Positions 1 through 10,600 of a stretch of DNA of 64,000 bases are shown here, piece by piece. The DNA lies in NCBI GenBank assembly GCA_021234155.1, contig JAJEKV010000020.1, forward strand, positions 1,781,275 through 1,845,274. Reading direction: 5' to 3'. Made by a program: the position numbers and the translations under genes. This DNA is from Isoetes taiwanensis (Eukaryota; Streptophyta; Lycopodiopsida; Isoetales; Isoetaceae). How positions within the stretch are numbered: position 1 is the first letter of the stretch; every line of letters begins with the position of its first letter. The notes beneath the pieces are model-generated. The model did not search any database, was not told the origin of the DNA, and saw nothing but the letters and a program-made list of their open reading frames with translations.

Positions 1-2019
1 AAGGTTCTGCTGGAGGAGAGGAAGCTCATCCACACCACAGCATCAGGTTCAAGTGGCATGTCCTTGATAATGTGATGTGTCTCCTCCAGATGCCCTGCTC
101 GCCCAAGAAGATCAACTAAGCACCCAAAATGTTCCATTGCTGGAGTCATGTCATAATCTTTAACCAAAGAGACATGGTAGTGAAAAGCTTCATCCAACAA
201 ACCTGCATAGCTACAAGCAGAGAGGATACCAATAAAAGTACATTCGTCAGGAGTTAAACCCTCTTGTTGCATTTGTAGGAGGAGTTTAATAACTCCATAA
301 CCATGTCCATGTTGGGCATACGATGCAATTATGCAATTCCAGGAGACAACATTTCGATGATACATCTTGTCAAAAACCCAACATGCATCATGCAAGCTGC
401 CACACTTGCTACACATGTTAACCAGGGCAGTTTCAACAATAGAGTCATGTTCACTATTAACTGTGTAAGCATGGAGAAACTTGCCATGTGCCCAATCTGA
501 TATGCTCGTACACGCATCAAGAGTGCTTACTATCATAACTTTATCTGGATTCACATACTCATCTGCCATGACATGGAAGAGTTGCAAAGCCATCTTCCCA
601 TTCCCATTTTGGGAGTATGCCACTATCAATGCAGTATATGAGATCACATTTTGCTGACTCATATGCATAAATAAAGCATATGCACCTTCTAGGCAACAAC
701 ATGTTCCATACATACTTATAAGAGCATTTACTATAATGGTATTAAAATGCAAGCCATTGACAACCACAATAGCATGTATCATCTTACCTACAGCAAGATT
801 AGCCAATTTTGTACATGCTTCGATAATGGTGACAAGAGAAATCTTATTTGCTGACATACCTTCTTGGAGCATTTGATAAAAACAGTACAGAGCGCCCATG
901 CCATTCCCATTCTGCCCATGTGATCCAATCATGGCAGTCCATGAAACAGGATTTCGATTATACATTCTAAGAAACACCATAACTGAGTCTTTCAGATTCC
1001 CACATTTCCCATACATATGGACAAGTGACGTACCAACAAAAACATCTGAGCTGATGCCAAAGCAAAGCATCTGGGAATGGATCTGTTTGCCCTTTGCAAG
1101 TAGTTGCAAGCTGGCGCAAGTATCTAAGAGACACACATAGGTGACTTTATTTGGAACGATCCCTTCCTCTTGCATTTGTAATGAGAGGCATAGAGCCAAG
1201 CTGCCATGCCCCATAATTGTGCATGCTCCAATAATGGCTGTCCAGGATATTGCATTGTGCAAAATCATTCTATTAAATAATGCACATGCATCTCTCAGAT
1301 TCTCACACTTTGTATACATCTTGATAAGAGCATTACAAATAATTAATGCTAAATGAAATTTTCTCTGAATAATTTGAGCATGAAGAAGTTTACCAAGAGC
1401 TATGCATAAGGGTTGAGAACAGATATTGAGAATGGTGACATAAGTGATTTGGTTGGCCATTATACCCTGCTCGTGCATTGCACAGAACACTTGTAAAGCC
1501 TCCTTACAATGCCCATGATGAACATATATTCCAATCATAGCAGTCCAGGAAACTACATCTGCGTTAGACATTTGTTCAACAACACAACATGCAGCTAATA
1601 ATGATCCACATTTGTGGTACATTCCTATCAGATGATCTGCAAGAAACTTGTGTTGGTTGAGACCATGTTTGAGGATGTGGCTATGAATTCGTTTACCTTG
1701 AGATAGAGTTTTCTTGTTGCCACTCTCTCTAAGAAGTCGAACAAAGAGATTGAAGCTACCATTCCCACCATCTAAGTGTAACAAATCTTCCTTGCTTTCA
1801 TAATGTTTGGTTTCCAAAACATCTGATATTCTTAATATGGGTAGAAAATTTGATTTCTGTGGCATATTACAAGGCGTAATATCTAGTGATTGATCTGTAA
1901 ACATTATATGGAAAATGAAATATTATCAAGCACACATTAAAAGAGATAATTTAGAAAAAAAGCCGCATACCGAACATTATCTCCAATCCAGTCGTTGTGC
2001 ACAAGGGCATAGAAGCCAT
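1..2019 (-). CDS. PLS-type pentatricopeptide repeat protein, 3' end outside window
   Basis: Reading the minus strand from an ATG at 2019 gives MASMPLCTTTGLEIMF, then a 76-bp GT-AG intron (1970-1895), then an uninterrupted frame to the window edge, about 647 residues so far. The protein is a chain of PPR units of the plant P-L-S kind, seen as repeated VVSWTAMIG / ISWTAIIG / NALIKMYTKC / GKMIHA / EACTKLANLAVGK blocks, and late in the frame the LSACSYAGLLDEA and HFGCLVDLLGRAG blocks that normally precede the E and DYW domains. Those domains would lie left of position 1. Proteins of this class bind organellar RNA for C-to-U editing or maturation; the target cannot be read here. I preferred the 2019 start because splicing joins G to AT as a Asp codon and keeps frame; an in-frame ATG at 1904 lies inside the predicted intron and is the alternative. 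No stop or frameshift was seen, unlike nearly all other coding regions here. Confidence 0.9.
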
Positions 2020-2402
2020 GGCGACGTCTTCTTGGGTTCCTGAGAGACAAAAATAAGTGCAAATTTAAGGCCCTTACAGCTATCAACTTTGCCATTTATT
2101 TTGGCTCGGACTTCATCGGGGAGGCACTTCCTTCCTAAAATAGATCGATTTGCAAAAAGAGTTCAAATCGTCAACCATTAGACTAGAAAATAAAAATCAT
2201 CTCTGGTTTCAAACACGTCATTTCATTTCATTTGGGAAATGTTTATGGGATGTATGTGTGTTGATGTTCAGCCTTGTTTAACAAATATCCTAGTAAGCAA
2301 CCACTAATCAACTATCTCAAATCGTTGTAACACTACACTTTAGTCCCTTAATAGTTGCTTAAGTCGTTGTAACACTACACTTTTAGTCCCTTAATAGTTG
2401 CT
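2020..2402. other. Intergenic, upstream of PPR gene, with tandem duplication
   Basis: Presumed 5' flank and promoter side of the PPR gene. It contains a ~42-bp direct tandem duplication at about 2324-2408 (units begin CGTTGTAACACTACACTTT and end AGTTGCTTAAG). No coding sequence is recognised. Confidence 0.5.
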
Positions 2403-2853
2403 TAAGGGTGGGTTGGCACAAGAAGAGGACAATTGTTTGAAGCACTATAGAAAATAAAAATAAAACTTAACGGAGGTATGTGCGAAGGTATTGCTATTAG
2501 CATTAAGTTAAAAAAAAAAAACGTAATGGAGGAATGTCTTAAGCCATTAAGTTAGCATTAAATTAGACTAACTTAATAGGCACCTATGCGAAGAAATTGT
2601 AGTTAGTATTAAGTTAGCGCTAACTTAACTAAGGCAAGTGCGAACACATTTTTATTTTATCGTTAAGTTAAAAAAAATAACCTAACTTATTCTAGTCTGA
2701 AAGGATTTAACTAGTTTCCGTTAGGTTAAAGTCTTAACGGAAGGTTAACTTAGTCTTGGTGCGAACATAAGAGTCTCTTATAAGTTTAACTGGCAGTTAA
2801 AAAAAATTAACTTATTCCTAACTTAACGGCGGGTGCAAAGGTACCCTAAAATG
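2403..2853. mobile_element. MITE-like block with TAACTTAACGG subterminal motifs
   Basis: A non-coding AT-rich block filled with short TTAAC / GTTAAG motifs in both orientations. The left edge TAAGGGTGGGTTGGCAC and the reverse complement of the right edge (TTTAGGGTACCTTTGCACC) resemble each other, suggesting an imperfect terminal inverted repeat. A related block sits at 5630-5853 with nearly the same right end (GGTACCCTTA). It could be an independent MITE or one end of a larger gene-capturing element. No clear target duplication was found. Confidence 0.45.
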
Positions 2854-3103
2854 CACATCTAATCTAATGTAAGGTACAAGAAGATAGAGGTCTTTAATCT
2901 AATTTCCGTTTCTATCCAACCAAATAGTTAGATAGCGAAGCAAAACAACAGAGAAATGTGGACATAAAGATATGAGAGACTGCTGCAAAGACAGTAACAA
3001 GGCCGCTGCAGACCGAAAAATACCTACCAGGTATGTGATAAACAAGCATTGCATTATTTAGCTTAGCCCCCTCTTAGTTTTTCATGTGCTCATCCTCTAA
3101 CAG

Positions 3104-4040
3104 GATCGTCCAGCACTCAGGTTTCTCACCAGATTATGACACTGAATCTGCTCAGCTTGCATCTGGAAGACCAAATGTTCATAACAGAACCCTTTTGCTT
3201 GCATCTGGAAGACCAAATGTTCATAACAGAACCCTTTTGCTTGATGACTGGTTTGGCGCTGGAATAGTACATACCAAATTGTGGATAGCAGATAAACGTC
3301 GTGTCTACATTGGATCAGCAAATAATGACTGGAAGTCTCTTACTCAAGTAAGTTGTGAAGCTACTAGAAATGTTCTTTTTCATGCCCTTTTAATAAGATC
3401 ATAAGCCAAAAATGTGGTTTCTCTGGTTGATGTTCTAAATTACAGGTAAAGGAGCTTGGCATATACATTGCCAACTGTTCAGAATTAGCATCGCGTGCTG
3501 AAATTTATTTCCATAACCTATGGACCTTAACATCTTTAAATGCAAGCGTGTTCACTAAGACTGTGTTTGATAAGCAGTGGCAAGTCAGTCGCAAATTGCC
3601 ATGCTGGTCGCGCATTCTCAGTTCCAAAAAGCGGTGCAAGTATGTCCATGAAAATGTGCCTACAGACACTGTAAGACAATTTGTTACATATATGAAGACA
3701 CTTAGTTATTGGATTTTCATATTACAGGTCTCCTCTTGCTGATTCTTCTTCATATCCCGAAGGTCTTTTCCATCTTAAACTTGATACTCCTGGATACTCA
3801 GTACACAGTTCAAGTCAATCAATTTCATCCACTGAAAGGTTTGAGGATTGTAGCTCAAGGAAGGGAAAGCTTTTAACCAGTAATGAGCATTGGAAATTAA
3901 ACTGCCAAAATGGCAGTAGCTGCAGTGATCTGGGTACACCTATGTCCAGTCTTTTTTTTAGTCCTTATGAGGAAAAATTTGCATTCCAGTCCACAACTTG
4001 CATACTCGACTCAGGGGAAGAAAGTGGTTCACCCCCATGA
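3104..4040 (+). pseudogene. PLD3/PLD-like phosphodiesterase C-terminal HKD fragment (spliced)
   Basis: Three exons can be read: 3104-3347, 3446-3639 and 3728-4040, with GT-AG introns that keep frame (CAA|gtaagt...acag|GTAAAG; TGCAA|gtatgt...acag|GTCTCC). The translation holds an HKD half-site, [16 protein letters not shown], followed by [24 protein letters not shown] and a W..QVSRKLPCW block, typical of the PLD3/PLD4-related phosphodiesterase family that includes plant members. A complete enzyme needs two HKD sites and about 400-500 residues, so this is only a fragment beginning at an internal acceptor. After TPGYSVH the similarity fades into unrelated serine-rich sequence and ends at TGA 4038-4040. 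A 42-bp in-frame tandem duplication doubles [14 protein letters not shown] just before the HKD. It lies between two MITE-like blocks and could be a captured fragment. Confidence 0.7.
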
Positions 4041-5103
4041 ATACTGAACTGAACGCTTCATTTCAAACCACAAAGAAGTCACTCTTCAGATCACCTCAGC
4101 ACCATGTGATGCAGCATCCGGAGCCAAGTGGGTTTAAATTGTTATCTGCTGCTCAAAATTTGGAAGGGGGAATAAATTCTAGCAAGACGTAAGGCGTGAA
4201 ATATATGAGAGTTATAATGTCTTCTTAGAAATTGGAAGATGAAACAAAGTTCATTACTTCCATAACACCTCATCAAAGTCCTGATAGTCATTTAATGCCA
4301 TCTTCTACTCAAAGACTAGGAGATGAAACAGATTTTAGGATTTCCATGAACAAGATTGCAGATCACCTGAGAGCTTGGTAGTGTTCAGAAATTGGAAGAT
4401 TAAATAGATTTCAGAACTTTCTTAAAGGAGATTTCTTTTCACTGCGCTGCATCGTCTTGCATTCAAGATTGGATAACGAGGCTGGTTTGAGTGTAAATGT
4501 AGTTACATCTATGCCCAAAGCTGGTACTGTTACAATTGAAGTACCTACTCCAAAATCATATTTGGCTAGAAGTAACTTGGATAAGCATCCCGGAGAACAT
4601 TGGGTCCATGCCAGATTTTGATATGGAGAGATTTTGATATTGAGACTGACTTGGAAGATGAGCTTGAATATCAACTTGAGGAGGAACTTCGAAAAGAGAT
4701 TTTAGTCCTCGGTCAGAGGCTTGCAGGTTTGCAGGTACAGAAAGCAAGCAAGCAAATGAAAGAACTAAAAGAAAACCACTCCTCTCTCTGTTCACAGGTG
4801 GCCCTTAGGTTAACGAACAATTTACTTGAGAATAAGCTGCAGGCACAGAAGAAAAGGTCTAAAAGTAAAGCAGTTTCTGCCAAATTTCTGCAAACGTCCT
4901 GTTCTCAGGTGAGGCCTCTAGAAAAGACTTATAGAAAAGAAAGTTCCATGCAGAAATTGACAAGAAAATGTGAGAAGTCAAAGCCTATGGTGGCCAGAGA
5001 TTTGGAGGAAACAGGACCAAAAATGAACAAGGGACCAAAATTTAGAAGCAACATAGTCTGTGAACGGAAGAGGAATGTTAAGCCCTGCCCAAGATTGCTC
5101 TGA
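4041..5103 (+). pseudogene. Coiled-coil protein fragment of unknown family
   Basis: An open stretch from about 4600 to 5103 encodes an acidic, heptad-rich segment (DFDIETDLEDELEYQLEEE, then KEILVLGQRLAGLQ) followed by a lysine-rich tail ending at TGA. The acidic helix followed by a basic tail suggests a coiled-coil protein. A neighbouring frame gives MPDFDMERF directly before it, so one indel probably broke the frame. The 4041-4600 part contains three short repeated phrases (GAAATTGGAAGATGAAAC-like) and no secure coding sequence. A resemblance to plant polarity coiled-coil proteins is possible but too weak to name. Confidence 0.35.
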
Positions 5104-5629
5104 AAGATACAATTGGGCAAAGAATCTTAGGTCGAGCACTTCTCTATCTGCAAAGACATTATCTAGTAAAGTTTCTGCCCTAAGGGAAGACACATAATGG
5201 TAGCACAGAATTGACAGACTAGGATAACATAGACTGTTACAGTGCAAGCGAAAAACAAACAGACCAACAAAAAACCCCACAAGGGATTAGAAGCAGATAC
5301 AATCAAGATATGCACCGATACAGGAATTTGAACTAGAACAAAAACGTGGCATCTCTTTCAAACCCGCGCGTTTTCAATAGCTCGACGATCCAGGCAGCTC
5401 CAACCCCAGTGCAGATTGTCAGGTTGAGGTCGAGTTTATGCTTGGTGTCTAGATAATTAAGAAGAAAGGAAAAGAAGAAAAAATAAGAATCACCTGATGA
5501 GAGAATGAATGGGCAAGGGCAAGAGAATGAATCCGTAGCTGTATTTCATAGCCGCTTCTTGCTTCCTAGCCGTCGCCGTCGCCACCGAGCTCCAGCTCCG
5601 GAATAATAACCGAGGTTAAAGTGACCTCT

Positions 5630-5853
5630 TAATTTTTAGTTCATTTTTATTTTTGCGTTAATTTTCTGTTAAATTCGTTAAGCTAAAGCAAACTGGTCTG
5701 AAGGGTTAGCGATTTTAGGTTAAAAAAATTAACGGAATACTAATTATTTAACTTAACGAAACACTAACCTAACCTGTGGTGTGAATCTAAAAACCGTTAA
5801 GATCTTAACGGAATCCTAACTTAACGGCGAGTGCGAAGGTACCCTTAGCTATA
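5630..5853. mobile_element. Second MITE-like block, same family as 2403-2853
   Basis: Non-coding, with the same TTAACGGAAT / ACTTAACG vocabulary and a right end (TTAACGGCGAGTGCGAAGGTACCCTTA) nearly matching that of the 2403-2853 block in the same orientation. The left end is not recognisable. Confidence 0.4.
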
Positions 5854-7625
5854 GAATATGTACATTTACGTAGGCACGCCATTGGGATCAAATGAAATGA
5901 AACAAGGTGCTGCGCACGGAGGGTTGCCCTCCATGATCGGAGGTTGAAGTGGCTTATATCATAGTTCAAAGTCATGTTTTGACAATCAATTCAAATTGCT
6001 ACTTCTAGACAATAGAATACTTGATATGATGACTTTATGGGAATTGGCCTGAAGAAATATTTGATGCTCGGCATGGAAGAAGTATTGCAATAGCATAAGG
6101 AGAAGTCTAATAGAGCAGAGAATAGAGGAATGAAAAATTGATGCATAGCCTAACTCCAAACCTCGCAAGAAAAAGTAAAACCCAATGATCGTAGACTCAA
6201 AATGCAAGATGTATGCAATGCACATACCAAGAATCCTCCTCTCCATAGCTAAATAAAGCTCTCCCTCCCTCCCTCCCTCGATCTCTCACGTACACACACA
6301 AAAAGCATGGTAGGGCCTACTTAGTCTTAAAGTTGACCTATTCTTTGCATAACACTTCTAGAAATAAACTAGTCTTTTGTTAGGCATGTCATCTCTAAAA
6401 TAAAATCATTATATTCTATAAATGTGTAATTTCAGGAAATAAACTAGTCTTCTTTTAGGCATGTCCTCTTTCTGTCCTTATTGCTCACTCCTTATTGTTT
6501 TTTTTCGATCATTGGATTGAAGCATTATTCTGTGAATGTGCCAAATCAAGGGTTGTGGAATTTCCACGTCAGACCCGCATTATAGCTGCGCACCCCATAA
6601 GCCTATTATCATTACATACATACATGGTATAATTCAATCCATACACATAAAAGAAATCCACGAACACCATTGCATTCACAAATAAGAACTAATCCGTCAA
6701 AGGCATAGCCATGACCCGAAGCTAGCGTAGCCATAGGCGCACTAGCTATAGCTTTATCTGGAACCTCCATAGTGTACCCATAGGCTTGGAGTAGCCTCTG
6801 TTTTAAGCCGAAGCCACCTAATACTTTAATGCATACAAATAGACAATGAACATGATAGACAATAAAATAACGGGGAATATATTACATTCAAAAGCGACTC
6901 ATGCGAAAAAAACACTCAATCGAAAGGAGCTTCAATAAGAAGCCTCCACAAAAGGCGTGCATCTTAGAAAAGATGCAGTAAAAGCCCGGAGGACAACGAG
7001 AAAACATGAAGCGAAGCGGCCGAGCGAGGCAATCGGCGGCCGAACAACACATAAGAACATCCGGCGGATCCTGCCCGAGTAGCTGATACCCTTAGGCGCA
7101 TCCCAACTTCCCTCGAGAGCTTCCCTCGAAAATCCCGAAGTTTCATCCCTGAAGCTTCATCCCACAGTTCATCTTTCGGCTCCACAGCTTCTCCAGCTTC
7201 TTCAGCTTCTCCCACAGCTTCTTCCCACTTCAATCCTCACCACAAGCTTCTCTGGCGGCACGAAGCTTCTCCGCGAGCCTGAGGCGTCCTCATTTCGAAC
7301 CATGCTTTCGGCCCGCCATGCTTTCGGACGCCGGTATACGACAATGCCAATTTTATTTCTACCAAAAAACCTAACATTTTTCGCACCCTAACATTTTCCG
7401 GCGCAACCACCAACGAAATCATACTAAAAAATAAAACCCACCCCCTTTTCCCGCCAAACCACTGCCAAAATCATAGGAAAAGAGCATTTGGGAACCTTAT
7501 AGGCATGTCATCTCTAAAATAAAATCATTATGTTCTATAAATGTGTAAGTAATTTCAGCAAACAAACTAGTCTCGTGTTAGGCATGTCATCTCTAAAATA
7601 AAATCATTATGTTGTAACAGCTCAT
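5854..7625. other. Non-coding stretch with a split short tandem repeat
   Basis: No convincing gene. A (CTCC)n microsatellite lies at about 6259-6278. A motif of about 60-75 bp beginning AACTAGTCTTTTGTTAGGC and containing ATCTCTAAAATAAAATCAT occurs about twice at 6360-6470 and twice at 7500-7615. The ~1 kb between the two groups has a different, more GC-rich character (for example 6960-7430, glutamate-rich in minus-strand translation but with no recognised domain), as if something was inserted into a tandem array. Confidence 0.4.
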
Positions 7626-7779
7626 TCAGAAATTGTTTATTCAAGAGCACCATCAGAAATTATCCCTCTTTCTATAGCCTCCTTGGTGTTACCTGTATTG
7701 TATTACCTTCAGCACAATGAACATGAGATTGACAAACTATAGCATGCATAACTGGAGGATGAGGCACATGCTTCCACAC

Positions 7780-8275
7780 ATAGTTGTGGACGTCGCATAT
7801 AAATGTATTGAAGATGTTGCATGGACGTTGCAAATGACGTCGCCTAGGATTCGTCGCCACATGACGTCACGTCGCTAGTAAAACATCATTTGCGACGTCC
7901 ACGGCGTCGGTGTAATGTTGTCATATCGTTGCTCTCACATCACTTATAAAATGTTGTTTACGACGTAAGGTGTGTCGTGTTTGCAACTTCTAAGACGTCG
8001 GTGAAAGGTCCTTAATACATTGGTGCTACGTTGTTATCTCGTTGTGTCACGTTGAACATGAGATGTCGTTTACGACTTAATGTGCAACATGTTTGCAACG
8101 TCCACAACGTCGATGCAATGTCCCGCACACGTTGATTTTGTTGATTTTATGTTGCAAGATCGTTATATTACGTTATATTTGGAATGTCGAGGACGTTGTC
8201 GTAACATTATTCGCACATCTGTAGATACATGTTCCTTTAACTTGATTAGCGACGTGAGCTAATACGTTGCATGTT
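7780..8275. repeat. Degenerate ~90-110 bp tandem repeat dense in ACGT/GACGTC cores
   Basis: Units begin near 7888, 7979 and 8089 with TTTGCGACGTCC, TTTGCAACTTC and TTTGCAACGTCC and share GTCGGTG..., ATGTTG and CGTTTACGAC phrases. ACGT or CGTCG cores recur every 10-20 bp. Dense short motifs like these are known in subterminal regions of CACTA transposons. No CACTA terminus was found beside it, so the identity is inferred only. Confidence 0.5.
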
Positions 8276-9285
8276 GAGACATCTTTAAGACATTTTTTTG
8301 ACGTTCAATGTCTTTTCTATTAATTTTTTTATATTAATGAATGGTTGCCACGTCATTTTTTTTACATTAAAGACAAACATATATTTGGTCATAAATTAAC
8401 TATACAACTCCAACAAACCATATGAGCTCTATTGCCAAGGTTTGAACCCTAATATTGCCATTTGAAGTGTTGGATCTCTAAACTTTCTAAAAAGATCCAT
8501 CTATGATGGGAAATGAATAATAGCAATGATGGGCAAAGAACTAGCAAGCAAAAATGCCCAACAAAGGGTAAGCAAAGCAACTTGAGAATCCGTAAATGCA
8601 GATCACTAAATTGGTACTTTAGAATTTTGATATTCCAATCAATATTAGAACTTTCAGCATTCCTTATCTTTCTGAAGACCCATTGCCTCATGGCGGTCCA
8701 CAATTTTTATAAAAGACTAGGTGATGACGTTTGTCTCCAATAGAGCATTTTATTTTTAATCACTAACACTGATCCATTATGCAACAGATGGCTTCTAGTA
8801 CAGCAATCCAAGGGCTCGTGAAAATGCATATTTCAACATGTGGCTTGTGGAGGTTTCCAAAAAATACACCTATAGAAAATAGGTGCAAAGTTTTCCGCTA
8901 GATGTATAGCAGCAAAATTTATTTTCAGGTTACAACACCTTTCCAAAGTCATGCATAATGTACCCTTGCTATTTATTTCAAATGCGTTACCTCCAATAAA
9001 CCGTTGTTCCCATGTTTAGATAGGAGTGTAAAGGCTTAAAAGCTGCACAAAGTCCCTGCAAACTCACACGTTTAAAACATAATGATAACGCAGAATAAAG
9101 CATAAATTAGAAGTATTGAAGAGAGAAAATGTTGGCGGTTATGTACAAAGAGAAGCAATGGTAGAAATAAGCAAGGAGTAGAGGAGAGCAAAAATCTATC
9201 CAACATGCAATGACATTGTCCACATGCAAATTATCTTCTTTTATTTAAATTGCTTTTGATTCGTAAGGATATACTCAACCATTTT
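8276..9285. other. AT-rich intergenic sequence, nothing recognised
   Basis: No domain, tandem repeat or transposon end was recognised. Small open frames on both strands (8449-8743) overlap each other and look like chance. Confidence 0.5.
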
Positions 9286-10600
9286 CCTAATTAACTATGT
9301 ATCCAACAAAAGCAACAACATTGTCTACAAAAGCTATGGCAAACATGTAATATAACTTCCAACTTATACGAAATGTATGCCAACCAAAACCAATGGCGAA
9401 CATGTAATACAGCAAGTTACCAGGACCACCTAGCAGTTAACTTGGTGTTACGATCTGGGCTAAAACTGTGGATGACGTAGCAGGCCCTTTGTGAGGGCTT
9501 CTTGGGTGCAACCCATAAAGGCCTAAAGAGGGGGAAGAGGTTTTATAATGTGTACATATATATGCCAAAACCACCTTTAGTGGAAGGTCTTGGGGAAAGG
9601 TGAAGGGAGAATTAGCTATATAAGAATGGCAGGTTACATGGATGCGGGAAGGAGAAATCACGAGATCACATGGTGGTCTTGTGTATGCTAGCTCTCGGCT
9701 TAGTGGGGAGCTTCGGTTGATTGCGAGTTCATAGGTTGGGTGTGAGTTAATCCAGTTTTTATGGCGTCCTTTTTTGGCGTGGCCATACTTCTCTTATGGT
9801 CTGTGTAGACTTAACTTTATTGGACTTAACTTTGATCCAACTTGTTGTTAAGTAACACTTGGTATTCCATCTACTCTATTTAAAAAAAAGCAAAACAAAG
9901 CTTTTGCAAATACTTTGGGGAGCCCACTATAACGAGCCCTTTTTTTAAAAAAAACATCTCTTTAACTTTCATTTAGCTATTTATAGGATCATGTTCAAAA
10001 GTATAACTTCATGGCAAGATCACAAATTAATCAAATGATGATCAAAAACTTGAATTTGGCTCTTGTTGTCATCCTTTGATGTGACCATCTTCTCCATGAT
10101 ATCACCATTTTTGGTATTGCTAGATCACAAAATTACGGAATAGATAAGCCACCACGAGCAACACGTTATTATGAGACTAGCGAGAAACCAATTAGAAAAT
10201 GTATCTTGGACCAAAAGCAATGGCAAACATGTAATATATAGCAGGTTTCTAGGGCCACATAAGGAAAAACAATTACTTTGGGGGCCACGGTAATGGACTG
10301 TTTTATATATGTTTATATATATGGAGTTTAAAGCATCTCTTAAATTTCACAAAACCTTAAATATTCCAACAAGCATCACGGATCGGATCATTTAGCAATT
10401 ACATAGGATCCTATTTAGATTATTTAGCTATTATATAGGATCATATGAACAAGTATAACTTCACGGCAAAGAGCACAAATTAATCAAATGATGATAAAAA
10501 ACGAGTTTGGCTCTGTTGTCATCCTTTATGATTTGGCCGTTTGCTCCATAGATATCAACATTGTTGGTATTGCTAGCTCTTCAAAACTCCACAAAATAGA
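9286..10600. repeat. Diverged direct duplication, copy A split by a solo LTR
   Basis: Copy A phrases (GGCGAACATGTAATACAGCA near 9390; AAGTATAACTTCATGGCAAG near 9998; AATCAAATGATGATCAAAAAC near 10028) recur in order in copy B (near 10220, 10455 and 10480). The 9446-9857 LTR sits inside copy A only, so the duplication is at least as old as, and probably older than, the LTR insertion. No coding sequence was recognised. Confidence 0.55.
9446..9857 (+). mobile_element. Solo LTR with 5-bp target duplication
   Basis: The segment begins TGTTACGATCTGGGC, ends TTAAGTAACA (inverted 6-bp termini TGTTAC/GTAACA), and is flanked on both sides by CTTGG (9441-9445 and 9858-9862). Its 412-bp length, TG...CA ends, 5-bp duplication and an internal TATA-like AGCTATATAAGAATGG at about 9612 are the textbook features of an LTR. 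No PBS, PPT or coding region adjoins it, so it is best read as a solo LTR left by LTR-LTR recombination. Gypsy or Copia origin cannot be told from this. Confidence 0.88.

Noticed and set aside
1902-1904. ATG at 1904 as the PPR start
   Set aside because: It falls in TTTCATTTTCCATATAATGTTTACAG, a good polypyrimidine-acceptor run, and splicing to the 2019 ATG exon restores frame.
5310-5560. Possible small minus-strand two-exon gene (KYSYGFILLPLP; KLDLNLTICTGVGAAWIVEL)
   Set aside because: The only reasonable donor and acceptor do not join the two segments in frame, and no family was recognised.
7237-7422. Minus-strand open frames at 6964-7422
   Set aside because: Low-complexity glutamate/alanine composition from CTTC-rich repeats, no domain.
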